In this document: positions 38,045 through 47,401 of the stretch, piece by piece
Position numbering within the stretch: position 1 is the first letter of the stretch
How the letters are laid out: each line of letters begins with the position of its first letter
Assembly (NCBI RefSeq): GCF_009769385.1
Contig: NZ_VKAB01000036.1
Coordinates: 30,924 to 94,923, forward strand
Direction of reading: 5' to 3'
Length of the DNA: 64,000 nucleotides
DNA from: Saccharothrix deserti
GTDB taxonomy: Bacteria > Actinomycetota > Actinomycetes > Mycobacteriales > Pseudonocardiaceae
Notes under the pieces: model-generated
What the model saw: the letters and a program-made list of their open reading frames with translations, nothing else
Told to the model about the DNA's origin: nothing
Database searches by the model: none
Position numbers and translations under genes: made by a program

Positions 38045-39601
38045 ATGGAACGGAAAGCTCGAAGAGCAGCCAGTACCAGGCGCGCATGCCCGTTGTGCGG
38101 GGCGCTGATCGCCGCCGACAACACCGACCGGCTCTGCCAGCGTTGTCGCCGCAACGCGCGGACGGAGCTCTACGGACCACCCGACGTCCCGGGGGATTTC
38201 TGGGACCACGAGGCGATGGCCACCGCGTTCACCGACCGGAACATGGGTGCCCTCCTCGCCGCCTACCGGCACCACCCCCAGCACGTCAGCCGCGTCACAC
38301 AAGACCGCATGGCGTCCTGGCTGGGGATCTCCCAAGCACAGCTGTCGCGGTACGAGACCGGTGAGAACCCGATCGACCGGATCGACCGCCTGCGCCACTT
38401 CGCGCAGGTGCTCGGCGTCCCGGCCGACCGGTTGTGGTTCGACCGCGTCGGAATCCCAAGCCAGGCGGGCCCCGATCGCGGTGCCCCGCCCGATGTGCTC
38501 GGCGCGGCGTGGGACGCGTCGAGCATTGCCAGATCGGTCGAGGAGACGGCGAGGAACGACTTGGCGATCAGCAGACGAGCGGCGCTCACCGGAGCGGCCG
38601 CGGTGGCGATGGGTCCCGCACTGGTCGAACCGTTGCAGCGGTGGCTCCACCCCTTGCAGCCCCTGTCCAAGTGGTCGTCCAGCGCGGCGATCAGCGAGGA
38701 GGAGTTGGCGGCGCTGCAGCGCGTCGCCGACGGGCTGCGCGGGTGGGGCGGACGAGGCGGGTACGGGCTGGCGCGCAAGGCGGTGCTCGGTCAGTTGGAG
38801 GAACTGGCCGAGCGGTTGTCGCGCGCACCGGCGGGCCCGACGACGGAACGGGCCTTCTTCATCGGGGCCGAACTGTCCAAGGTCGCGGCGAGCATGTCGT
38901 GGGACGCGGGCATGCACGACGCCGCACAGCGGTACTACGTGCTCGGTGTGCGCATGGCGAAAGCCGGCCGCAACGACCCGTTCGCCGCGCTGTGCCTGGC
39001 GGCGATGGCCAGGCAGATGTTCGACCTCGGCCGCCCCGAGGACGGGTTGGAGCTGGTCCAGCTGGGCCAGTACGGCACCAGGCGCACCGCCACCCCGACG
39101 TTGCAGGCGCTCCTGCTGACCCGCGAGGCGTGGGCCTACGCGCAGATGGGTCAGGTCCGGGAGTTCCACCGCGCGGTCGGGCAGGCGCAGGACAGCTTCG
39201 CGCAGCGGCGGCCGGGTTCCGACCCGTGGTGGCTGGACACGTTCGACGAGGCGGAGCTGGAAGGGGTCATCGGTGCCCGGATGCGCGACCTGGCCGGGCA
39301 CGACCCGAAGCAGGCGCCGGGCGCCGAGCAGCACATCCGGCGGGCGTTGAGCCTGCGTGACCCGGCCCGGGTGCGCAACCGTGCGTTCGACGTCATCGGG
39401 TTGGCCCGCACGAAGATGGTGGCGGGCGAGCCCGAGGAGGCGTGCGGGCTGATCCAGGAGGTGCTGCCGACGGCGGCCGGCCTGGCGTCCGGGCGGGTGG
39501 TGCGGAAGTTGCAGGACTTCGCCAAGGAGGCCGAGCGGCACCGCGACCTGGCCGTGGTCCGCGACACCCGGGACGCGATCCGCGGGGTGCGGACGGCGTA
39601 G
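38045..39601 (+). CDS. XRE-type regulator with zinc ribbon and TPR region
   Basis: A 518-residue protein. Residues ~14-40 contain CPLC and CQRC, a four-cysteine zinc-ribbon-like pair. The helix-turn-helix lies around residues 95-135 (MASWLGISQAQLSRYETGE). A segment SRRAALTGAAAVAMGP and then a helical tetratricopeptide-like region to residue ~500 follow. Multi-domain XRE/TPR regulators of this kind are common in actinomycetes and often act on an adjacent small gene; here the SLOG-like gene begins two bases later. Start ATG at 38045 after GGGAGC. Confidence 0.78.
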   Translation: MERKARRAASTRRACPLCGALIAADNTDRLCQRCRRNARTELYGPPDVPGDFWDHEAMATAFTDRNMGALLAAYRHHPQHVSRVTQDRMASWLGISQAQLSRYETGENPIDRIDRLRHFAQVLGVPADRLWFDRVGIPSQAGPDRGAPPDVLGAAWDASSIARSVEETARNDLAISRRAALTGAAAVAMGPALVEPLQRWLHPLQPLSKWSSSAAISEEELAALQRVADGLRGWGGRGGYGLARKAVLGQLEELAERLSRAPAGPTTERAFFIGAELSKVAASMSWDAGMHDAAQRYYVLGVRMAKAGRNDPFAALCLAAMARQMFDLGRPEDGLELVQLGQYGTRRTATPTLQALLLTREAWAYAQMGQVREFHRAVGQAQDSFAQRRPGSDPWWLDTFDEAELEGVIGARMRDLAGHDPKQAPGAEQHIRRALSLRDPARVRNRAFDVIGLARTKMVAGEPEEACGLIQEVLPTAAGLASGRVVRKLQDFAKEAERHRDLAVVRDTRDAIRGVRTA

Positions 39602-39603
39602 TG

Positions 39604-40086
39604 ATGCGGGTGGGAGTCACCGGGCACAGCAAGCTGGCGCCCGATTGCGTCGACGCCGTGCGCGAGGCCATCCGCGCGGCGTTGGAGGCCGAGGCGGCGG
39701 GCGGGTCATCCCTGGTCGGGGTGACCTGCCTGGCGCCGGGTGCGGACCAGTTGTTCGCGCGGGTGGTGCTGGAGCTGGGCGGCCGGGTCGAGGTCGTGCT
39801 GCCCGCGATGGACTACCGGGACAAGCTCAAACCGGAGAAGCGGGCGGAGTACGACGAGTTACTGGCGCGGGCGCACGTGGTGAGCGTGCTGCCGAACGAG
39901 CTGTCGGGGCGGCACGCGTACGTGATGGCGAACGAGCGGATGCTCGCGTCGGTGGAGCTGCTGATCGCGGTGTGGGACGGGCAGCCGCCGGACGGGCGTG
40001 GCGGCACGGCGGACGTCGTGGAGACGGCACGGGCGTCGGGCGTGCCGGTGGTGGTCGTGTGGCCGGAAGGCGCTCGACGCGGTTAG
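39604..40086 (+). CDS. SLOG-like Rossmann nucleotide-binding protein
   Basis: A 160-residue protein resembling the SLOG/DprA/LOG superfamily: MRVGVTGHSKL at the first strand, LVGVTCLAPGADQLFARVVL with a conserved GAD loop, LPAMDY, and VWDGQPPDGRGGTADVV followed by VPVVVVWPEG. Such domains bind nucleotides or nucleotide-derived signals and are found in sensor and defence systems. It begins two bases after the XRE gene, so the two are coupled. No catalytic LOG-type PGGxGTxxE motif, so probably a ligand-binding protein. Confidence 0.7.
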   Translation: MRVGVTGHSKLAPDCVDAVREAIRAALEAEAAGGSSLVGVTCLAPGADQLFARVVLELGGRVEVVLPAMDYRDKLKPEKRAEYDELLARAHVVSVLPNELSGRHAYVMANERMLASVELLIAVWDGQPPDGRGGTADVVETARASGVPVVVVWPEGARRG

Positions 40087-40105
40087 TCGGGCTCTGGTCG
40101 CGGGA

Positions 40106-40126
40106 CGCGGACAACAGCTGTCCGCG
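40106..40126. promoter_or_regulatory. 21-bp palindromic operator candidate
   Basis: CGCGGACAACAGCTGTCCGCG is palindromic at every position but one pair, and lies 21 bp before the start of a WYL-family regulator. Probably its autoregulatory site; the spacing to the start suggests it overlaps the promoter. Confidence 0.5.
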
Positions 40127-40147
40127 ATGGCCGGCAGACTTCGGCGC

Positions 40148-41110
40148 ATGCTGGAGACCTCGGCGCGTCTGCTCAAGCTGCTGTCGTTGTTGCAGGTGCG
40201 CCGCGACTGGACCGGCGCGGACCTCGCGCGGCGGCTGGGGGTGGACGTCCGCACCATCCGCCGGGACGTCGACAAGCTGCGCAACCTCGGCTATCCCGTG
40301 AACGCGGCGCCGGGCGTGGCGGGCGGCTACCAGTTGGGCGCGGGGGCCGAGTTGCCGCCGCTGCTGTTGGACGACGACGAGGCCGTGGCGGTCGCGGTCG
40401 GGTTGCGGACGGCGGCGAACGGCACCGTGGCGGGCATCGAGGAGACGTCCGTGCGGGCGTTGGCCAAGCTGGAGCAGGTGCTGCCGTCCCGGCTGCGGCG
40501 GCGGGTGAACGCGTTGCAGGCGCACACCATCGCGTTGCCGGCGCGCGGAACGCAGGTGGACGCGGGCATGTTGACCACGATCGCGAGCGCGTGCCGGGAC
40601 AACCAGCGGCTGCGGTTCCCCTACGCGGGGCGTGACGGGGACACGCGGCGGCACGTGGAGCCGTTGGGGCTGGCCCACACCGGGCGGCGGTGGTACCTGG
40701 TGGCGTGGGACGTGGACAAGGCGGACTGGCGGACGTTCCGGGTGGACCGGATCGAGGAGGAGCCGACGCTGGGCGCCCGGTTCACGCCGCGCGAGCCGCC
40801 GGCGGAGGACCTGGCGTCGTACGTGTCGCGGCAGTTGTCCGTCGCGCCGTACCAGCACGAGGCCCGACTGGTCATGCACGCGCCGTACGACGTGGTCGCG
40901 GCCCGGACCTCCTACGCCTCGGTGCACCTGGAGCGGATCGACGACGAGCGGACCCTGCTGACCGTCGGTGCGCCGGCGTTGGAGGAGCTCGGGCCGTGGA
41001 TCGCGATGATCGGCGTCGACTTCGAAGTCGAGAGCCCGGAGGAGCTGAAGCAGCACCTCCGGGCCTTGGGTGAACGTTTCCTCAGGGCCTCCGGTCAGGG
41101 CGGGGCCTGA
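40148..41110 (+). CDS. WYL-domain transcriptional regulator (YafY/PafB type)
   Basis: A 320-residue regulator with an N-terminal winged helix (MLETSARLLKLLSLLQ, LARRLGVDVRTIRRDVDKL) and a WYL domain near residues 135-220 (CRDNQRLRFPYAG, HVEPLGLAHTGRRWYLVAWD), followed by a WCX-like C-terminal region. WYL domains sense nucleic acid or small ligands. A start seven codons upstream (40127) is possible. It ends four bases before the convergent peptidase gene, with no terminator between. Confidence 0.85.
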   Translation: MLETSARLLKLLSLLQVRRDWTGADLARRLGVDVRTIRRDVDKLRNLGYPVNAAPGVAGGYQLGAGAELPPLLLDDDEAVAVAVGLRTAANGTVAGIEETSVRALAKLEQVLPSRLRRRVNALQAHTIALPARGTQVDAGMLTTIASACRDNQRLRFPYAGRDGDTRRHVEPLGLAHTGRRWYLVAWDVDKADWRTFRVDRIEEEPTLGARFTPREPPAEDLASYVSRQLSVAPYQHEARLVMHAPYDVVAARTSYASVHLERIDDERTLLTVGAPALEELGPWIAMIGVDFEVESPEELKQHLRALGERFLRASGQGGA

Positions 41111-41114
41111 GGGG

Positions 41115-42449
41115 TCAGCGGGTGCAGGCCAGGCGGTAGGCGGCGGCGCCGATGAGTTCCAGGGAGATCTGGAGGCGGTCGGGGCTCACGTTCTGGGCGA
41201 TCGTGTCCTCGGGGGTGTGGTAGAGCGGTTCCAGCTCGTGCGGGCCGCCCTCGCCGCGCCAGCTGAAGTTCGCCGCGGCGATCTTGCGCTCGTGGAACGG
41301 CACGTGGTCGCTGCTGCCGCGCGGCACCGGGCCGTGCACCTGCGCGCCGTAGCCGAGGCGGGCGGCGGCCGCGGCGACCTGCGCGGTGGTGGCGTTGTCG
41401 CCGCCGTCCACGGACAGCAGCCAGTACGCGGTGGCGGGGCCGTGGCTGGTGGCGACCATGTCGTTCTGGAACACGCCCGCGATGCGCGCGGCGTCCGGGT
41501 CGGCCAGCTGGCTCACGTAGTAGCGCGACCCGAGCAGGCCCTGCTCCTCCGAACCCCACAGCGCGAACCGCAGCGCCTTGTGCGTCGGCAGGTAGCGCAG
41601 CACGCGGGCCAGTTCGAGGGTCAGCACGGTGCCGCTGCCGTCGTCGTTCGCGCCGGGCGAGCCGGGCACGCTGTCGTAGTGCGCGGTCACCATGACCACG
41701 CCGTTGTCCGGGCCGGGGAACGTCGCGGGCCGGTCGGCGATCACGTTGTACGAGGTCAGGCCCGGGTGGTGGGTGGTGGACACGGTCACCGTGACGGCGC
41801 CCGCCGCACGCAGCCGCTCCACGTGCACCTGCGCGATGCCCAGCACCGGCACGGTGACGTTCGCGGTCAACGTCGGGGAGAACGCGCTCGTCTTGCCCGC
41901 CGGCGGCACGGACACCCGCCCGACCAGCACGGCCGCCGCACCCAGCCGCGCCGCGTCCAGCACCGCGGTGGACCCGGCCGGCACGTTCACCAGCAACGCG
42001 ATCTTCCCGGTCAGGTCGGCGGGCAGCGACGTGCCGTTGTCCAGGTCCACGACCGGGCCGGTGACCGTCACGCCGAGCGCGCCGAACCGGGACGCGCCCG
42101 CGTTCCAGGTGTCCGACCCGACGGTCAGCTTGGACAGGTACTTGTCCGGCACGGTGAACGGCTGGAGCGTCACCTGGTACCGCAGGTCGCGCAGCACCGA
42201 CGCGAGGTAGTCGCGGGCCCGGTGCTCGGACTCCGTGCCGCCGATGCGCTGGCCGATCCGTTCGCTGAGCACGCGCAGGTGCTCCATCGCCTTGCGCGCC
42301 CGCACCCGTCCCACCACGGGGTAGTCGCCCAGGGCGAGGTCGGGCAGGTCGGACGCGCCGGGCCGCTGCGCCCGTGCCGCCGGGTTCAGGCCGAGCGTGA
42401 CCGCTCCCGCCACCGCCGCTGCACCGGTCAGGAGTGAACGTCTGCGCAT
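41115..42449 (-). CDS. Secreted M28-family zinc aminopeptidase
   Basis: A 444-residue exported peptidase. A Tat-like signal (MRRRSLLTGAAAVAGA) precedes the enzyme. A PA insert (residues ~120-225) is followed by the M28 core with metal ligands in TAHYDSVPGSPGANDDGSG (His, Asp), SEEQGLLGS (Glu), FQNDMVA (Asp) and YHTPEDT (His), a full set for two zincs. Such enzymes release N-terminal residues from peptides outside the cell. ATG at 42449 follows a GGGGG ribosome-like site. Confidence 0.88.
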   Translation of the reverse strand: MRRRSLLTGAAAVAGAVTLGLNPAARAQRPGASDLPDLALGDYPVVGRVRARKAMEHLRVLSERIGQRIGGTESEHRARDYLASVLRDLRYQVTLQPFTVPDKYLSKLTVGSDTWNAGASRFGALGVTVTGPVVDLDNGTSLPADLTGKIALLVNVPAGSTAVLDAARLGAAAVLVGRVSVPPAGKTSAFSPTLTANVTVPVLGIAQVHVERLRAAGAVTVTVSTTHHPGLTSYNVIADRPATFPGPDNGVVMVTAHYDSVPGSPGANDDGSGTVLTLELARVLRYLPTHKALRFALWGSEEQGLLGSRYYVSQLADPDAARIAGVFQNDMVATSHGPATAYWLLSVDGGDNATTAQVAAAAARLGYGAQVHGPVPRGSSDHVPFHERKIAAANFSWRGEGGPHELEPLYHTPEDTIAQNVSPDRLQISLELIGAAAYRLACTR

Positions 42450-42566
42450 GTGCGGACCCCCAAGGTCGTAGATCACCCGAACCTAGGCAGGGGTCCGGAC
42501 CCCGACAAGGGTGCCGATGGCGGACACCGGTCCCCCAACAGCACCACGACGATCGGGGGTACGCGA

Positions 42567-42682
42567 ACGTTGAACTCAAGGCACCCGAGTGTTCGACTCT
42601 CGCACCCTGAACGTAGGACTCTCGCGAGAGTCCTACGTTCAGGGTGCGAGAGTCCTACGTTCGGGGGTGCCGAGTTCTACGT
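42567..42682. repeat. Inverted array of 22-bp units with 60-bp perfect palindrome
   Basis: Three units related to ACGTAGGACTCTCGCACCCTGA start at 42567, 42589 and 42611 (last truncated), and three in reverse orientation complete the mirror image to 42682. The symmetry centre is at 42624/42625. The inner 60 bp (42595-42654) are exactly self-complementary; the outer units carry mismatches. It lies between the M28 peptidase start and the PH-domain gene end. Confidence 0.93.
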
Positions 42683-42693
42683 CCGGGGGCGGG

Positions 42694-43140
42694 TCAGTTG
42701 GTGGCGGCTCGGTGGAGTTCGCGGAGTGCGCGGACGGCGGCGACCGCGTGGTCGCGGTCCACGGCTTGCACGGCCATGATCGACACGTACTCGTCGTCCG
42801 GCAGCTCCAGGCGGGCCCACGACGCGCCGTCGGGGAACGACACGTGCAGCACGTCCGCCCACGCGAACCGGTGCGCGGTCACCACGTTGCGCACCTCGAC
42901 GCCCTCCGCGTCGGCACGCACGCGCGGTCGGGTCAACAACAGGACGCCGCAGGCCAGCAGGACGCCCAGGCAGATCATGGCGATCTGGTCGGAGGTCCGG
43001 AAGATCACGCCGGTCGGCGTGTCCCCGAGCAGCAACCCGACCACGGTGAACACCGCGACCAGGAACACCGCGCTGACCCCGGCGACCAGCCGGATCTTCT
43101 TGGGACGGAACTCGACGACGGAAGCCACGGCGGTCCTCAC
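42694..43140 (-). CDS. PH-domain membrane protein
   Basis: A 148-residue protein with two hydrophobic helices (about residues 17-36 and 45-65) and a C-terminal bacterial PH-like beta domain (VRADAEGVEVRNVVTAHRFAW, WARLELPDDEYVSIMAVQ). A homologue follows ribH in mycobacteria (the Rv1417 position), so the pairing is ancient; role unknown. The GTG at 43140 overlaps the ribH stop by four bases. The 116-bp inverted array lies directly downstream. Confidence 0.82.
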   Translation of the reverse strand: MRTAVASVVEFRPKKIRLVAGVSAVFLVAVFTVVGLLLGDTPTGVIFRTSDQIAMICLGVLLACGVLLLTRPRVRADAEGVEVRNVVTAHRFAWADVLHVSFPDGASWARLELPDDEYVSIMAVQAVDRDHAVAAVRALRELHRAATN

Positions 43141-43612
43141 GAGTCCACTCGCAGCCCGCGCAGCACGAGCGCCGTGTCCAACGCCGCCACGCACGCCTCG
43201 AAACCCTTGTCCTCCACCGAGTCCGCGAACCCGGCACGCGCCAACGCCTGGTCCTCGTCGTTGGTGGTGAGCACGCCGTTGCCGACCGGGGTCGACTCGT
43301 CCAGCGCCACCCTGGTCAGACCCGCGGTCACCGCGTCGCACACGTACTCGAAGTGCGGCGTGCCGCCCCGGATCACCACGCCCAACGCCACCACGGCGTC
43401 GTGCGTGCGGGCCAGCTGCTGCGCCACCACCGGCAGCTCCACCGCGCCCGCGACCCGCACCACCGTGGGCGACGGGACACCGGCCTTCGCGGCGGCGGCC
43501 AACGCCCGCTCGACCAGGTTGTCGGTGATCTTCGCGTGCCAGCGCGTGGCCACCACGGCCAGCGTCAGACCCGCCGCGTCGGGGACGGCGTCCTCGGGAC
43601 GCCCTTCGCCGC

Positions 43613-43616
<4 letters not shown>
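43137..43616 (-). CDS. ribH: 6,7-dimethyl-8-ribityllumazine synthase
   Basis: A 159-residue lumazine synthase, the penultimate enzyme of riboflavin synthesis, condensing the ribityl pyrimidine with dihydroxybutanone phosphate. Signatures: VVATRWHAKITDNLVERAL, VVALGVVIRGGTPHFEYVCD (with the catalytic His) and TPVGNGVLTTNDEDQALAR. ATG overlaps the ribBA stop (ATGA). It normally assembles as pentamers or icosahedra. Confidence 0.95.
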
Positions 43617-44883
<1,267 letters not shown>

Positions 44884-44887
<4 letters not shown>

Positions 44888-45522
44888 CGGGTCTCCTCGG
44901 CACGATGGTCGGCCCGCGGGTGGACGCCCTCGAAATGGGGCGCCGCGAGCCGCTCGACGTACTTCGCCAGCACGTCCACCTCCAGGTTGACGTGGTCGCC
45001 CGGCGCACGCCGACCGAGTGTGGTCAGCTCCAGCGTGGTCGGGATGAGGCTGACGGAGAACTCGTTTTCGGACACGGCCACCACCGTCAACGAGACGCCG
45101 TCGACCGTGATCGAGCCCTTCTCCACCACGTACCGGGCCAGCGCCGGCGGCAGTCCGATGTGGACGACCTCCCAGTGCTCGGCCTTCTCCCGGGCCAGCA
45201 CCACACCGGTGCCGTCCACGTGGCCCTGCACGATGTGACCGCCCAGGCGCTGGCCGACGGCGGCGGCGCGCTCCAGGTTGACCTTGTCGCCCTCGGCGAG
45301 TTTGGCCAGGCTGCTACGGGTCAGCGTCTCGCGCATCACGTCCGCGGTGAACGCGCCACCGGCGACGTCGACCACGGTGAGGCACACGCCGTTGACCGAT
45401 ATCGAATCGCCGTGTTTCGCGTCGCTGGTCACCAACGGGCCCGCGATGGTGACGCGGGCCGCGTCCGGCAGGTCGGCGACGGCGACGACCTCACCCAACT
45501 CCTCGACGATCCCGGTGAACAC
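44884..45522 (-). CDS. ribE: Riboflavin synthase alpha chain
   Basis: A 212-residue enzyme with two lumazine-binding repeats (starting MFTGIVEELGEVV and again HIVQGHVDGTG). It dismutates two lumazine molecules into riboflavin and the pyrimidine donor. GTG start at 45522, ten bases after ribD; no FMN riboswitch lies in front. Also called ribC in mycobacteria. Confidence 0.95.
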
Positions 45523-45532
45523 CGTTCCTCCT

Positions 45533-46558
45533 CTAGCGTGCGGCGCCGGATGGCATTACCGCGGAAACCCGCACGTCCGGCCCGCACATACTGACCTGCT
45601 CCACGACCAATGCCACAGCGCCGGTGACGGTCGACACCCCGGCGTCCCGCAGTGCGGACGGACCGTCGCCCAGGAATTTCGGGGCGAGGTAGGCGAGCAC
45701 CCGGTCGATTCGGCGCGCTCCCGCGAACGCACCCGCCAGCGTAGGCCCGCCCTCCAGCAGCACGTCCACCACACCTCGCGCGGCCAGCGCGCCGAGCACC
45801 ACGTCGGGGTCGTGCGTGCGCAGGTGCATGGTCTCCGCCTCGTCGTCCAGGACCCGGGCCCCCCGCGGCAGGTCGCCCATCCCGACGACGACCCGCAGCG
45901 GCTGGCGGGTCACATCCTGCCCCGAACGGGTCGCCCGCGCGGTGAGACTCGGATCATCGGTGCGCACCGTGCCCGTGCCGACCATGATCGCGTCGATCTT
46001 CGTGCGCAGTTCGTGCACCTCGGCGCGGGACTCCTCGGAGCTGATCCAGCGGCTGGTGCCGTCGGCGGCGGCGACCCGGCCGTCCAGCGTGGCGGCGTAC
46101 TTCCACGTCACGTGCGGGCGGCCGGTGCGGGCGTAGTGCAGCCAGGCGCGCAGCGTGCCGCGTTCGACCTCCTCGGCCAGCAGGCCGGACTCGACGTGGA
46201 CGCCGGCCGCGCGCAGCACGTCCCCTCCCCCGGCTGCCTGCGGGTTCGGGTCCGAGACGGCGTGCACCACGCGTGCCAGGCCCGCGTCGAGCAGCGCTCG
46301 CGTGCACGGCGGGGTGCGGCCGTGGTGGGCGCACGGCTCCAGCGTGACGACCGCCGTGCCGCCCCGCGCCCGTTCACCCGCCTGGGCGAGCGCGACGACC
46401 TCGGCGTGCGCCCCACCGGGCGGCCGGGTCGCGCCTTCGCCGACGAGTTCGCCGTCGGCGTCCAGGATCACGCAGCCCACCGGCGGGTTCGGGCTGGTGG
46501 TGCCGCGGACCCGTTCGCCTGCCGCGACGGCGAGCGCCATCGCCTCGTCGACGTTCAC
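45533..46558 (-). CDS. ribD: Bifunctional pyrimidine deaminase/reductase
   Basis: A 341-residue RibD. The N-terminal deaminase has the zinc site HAEVVAL and LEPCAHHGRTPPC; the C-terminal reductase (from ~residue 150) contains YAATLDGRVAAADGTSRWIS and LLEGGPTLAGAF. It carries out steps two and three of riboflavin synthesis. The GTG at 46558 overlaps the rpe stop by four bases. Confidence 0.95.
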   Translation of the reverse strand: MNVDEAMALAVAAGERVRGTTSPNPPVGCVILDADGELVGEGATRPPGGAHAEVVALAQAGERARGGTAVVTLEPCAHHGRTPPCTRALLDAGLARVVHAVSDPNPQAAGGGDVLRAAGVHVESGLLAEEVERGTLRAWLHYARTGRPHVTWKYAATLDGRVAAADGTSRWISSEESRAEVHELRTKIDAIMVGTGTVRTDDPSLTARATRSGQDVTRQPLRVVVGMGDLPRGARVLDDEAETMHLRTHDPDVVLGALAARGVVDVLLEGGPTLAGAFAGARRIDRVLAYLAPKFLGDGPSALRDAGVSTVTGAVALVVEQVSMCGPDVRVSAVMPSGAAR

Positions 46559-47220
46559 CGGGCGCGCGTCGCTTGCTCGCGCAGGCGCTCCAGGGCCGCG
46601 CCGGGGTCGGCGGCGTCGTAGACGGCGGAACCGGCCACGAAGCAGTCCACGCCCGCCTCGGCCGCCTGCTCGATGGTGTCGGCGTTGATGCCGCCGTCGA
46701 TCTCGATGACCAGCTTGAGGTGGCCGGTGTCGACCAGGCGGCGCGCGGCGCGCACCTTGTCCAGCACCTCGGCCATGAACGACTGGCCGCCGAAGCCCGG
46801 CTCCACCGACATGACCAGCAGCGTGTCGTAGTGCTTGAGCACCTCGACGCACGGCTCCAGCGGGGTGCCCGGCTTGAGCGACAGACCGGCCTTCGCACCC
46901 GCCGCACGCAGGTTCTTCGCCAGCTGCACGGGGTCGTTCGCGGCCTCGACGTGCACGGTCACGTTGTAGGCGCCCGCCTCCGCGTAGGCGATGGCCCAGC
47001 GGTCCGGGTCGTCGATCATGAGGTGGCAGTCCAGCGGCAGGTCGGTCGCCTTGCGCAGCGACTTCACCACCGGCAGGCCGATCGTCAGGTTCGGCACGAA
47101 GTGCGCGTCCATGACATCCACGTGCAGCCAGTCGGCGGACGCCACGGCGGCGGCCTCGTCGGCGAGTCGGGCGAAATCGGCGGACAGGATGCTCGGTGCG
47201 ATCATCGGCTGGTGGACCAC
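46555..47220 (-). CDS. rpe: Ribulose-phosphate 3-epimerase
   Basis: A 221-residue TIM-barrel epimerase linking ribulose-5-phosphate and xylulose-5-phosphate. Metal-binding His and Asp lie in WLHVDVMDAHFVPNLTIG, and in DCHLMIDDPDRW and VIEIDGGINADT. GTG at 47220 gives VVHQPMIAPSILSADF, close to the usual start; an upstream start would add 37 Arg/Ser-rich residues. It opens the riboflavin operon, supplying ribulose-5-phosphate-related flux. The 181-bp gap to the divergent SDR gene holds the promoter; no FMN riboswitch is evident. Confidence 0.95.
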   Translation of the reverse strand: MVHQPMIAPSILSADFARLADEAAAVASADWLHVDVMDAHFVPNLTIGLPVVKSLRKATDLPLDCHLMIDDPDRWAIAYAEAGAYNVTVHVEAANDPVQLAKNLRAAGAKAGLSLKPGTPLEPCVEVLKHYDTLLVMSVEPGFGGQSFMAEVLDKVRAARRLVDTGHLKLVIEIDGGINADTIEQAAEAGVDCFVAGSAVYDAADPGAALERLREQATRAR

Positions 47221-47401
47221 GGCTGGTGAGTCTAGGCTCCGCGGTCGCCCGGACCTCACGGGTGCCCTGTCCCACTCCCCTGCCCGATCGCGTGGTCGGC
47301 CGCTCCGACCTGCCTTTTTCCCACTACTCACGCGGGTAGTTCCCCTGCGGTGTGGTGGCCGTTACGTTTGACGCGGGGGCAGCAACTGGGGAGCACTGGG
47401 G

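Noticed and set aside
41085..41130. Stop-spanning repeat between the WYL and peptidase genes
   Set aside because: GGTCAG with a following GCGGG recurs about 20 bp apart, but the rest of the unit does not match well enough to group it with the four clear cases.
42567..42682. CRISPR array
   Set aside because: The 22-bp units abut without unique spacers and are arranged as a mirror image, so it is not a CRISPR locus.
47221..47401. FMN riboswitch in front of the riboflavin operon
   Set aside because: The conserved RFN blocks are not visible in this gap, and the operon is preceded directly by the divergent SDR gene.
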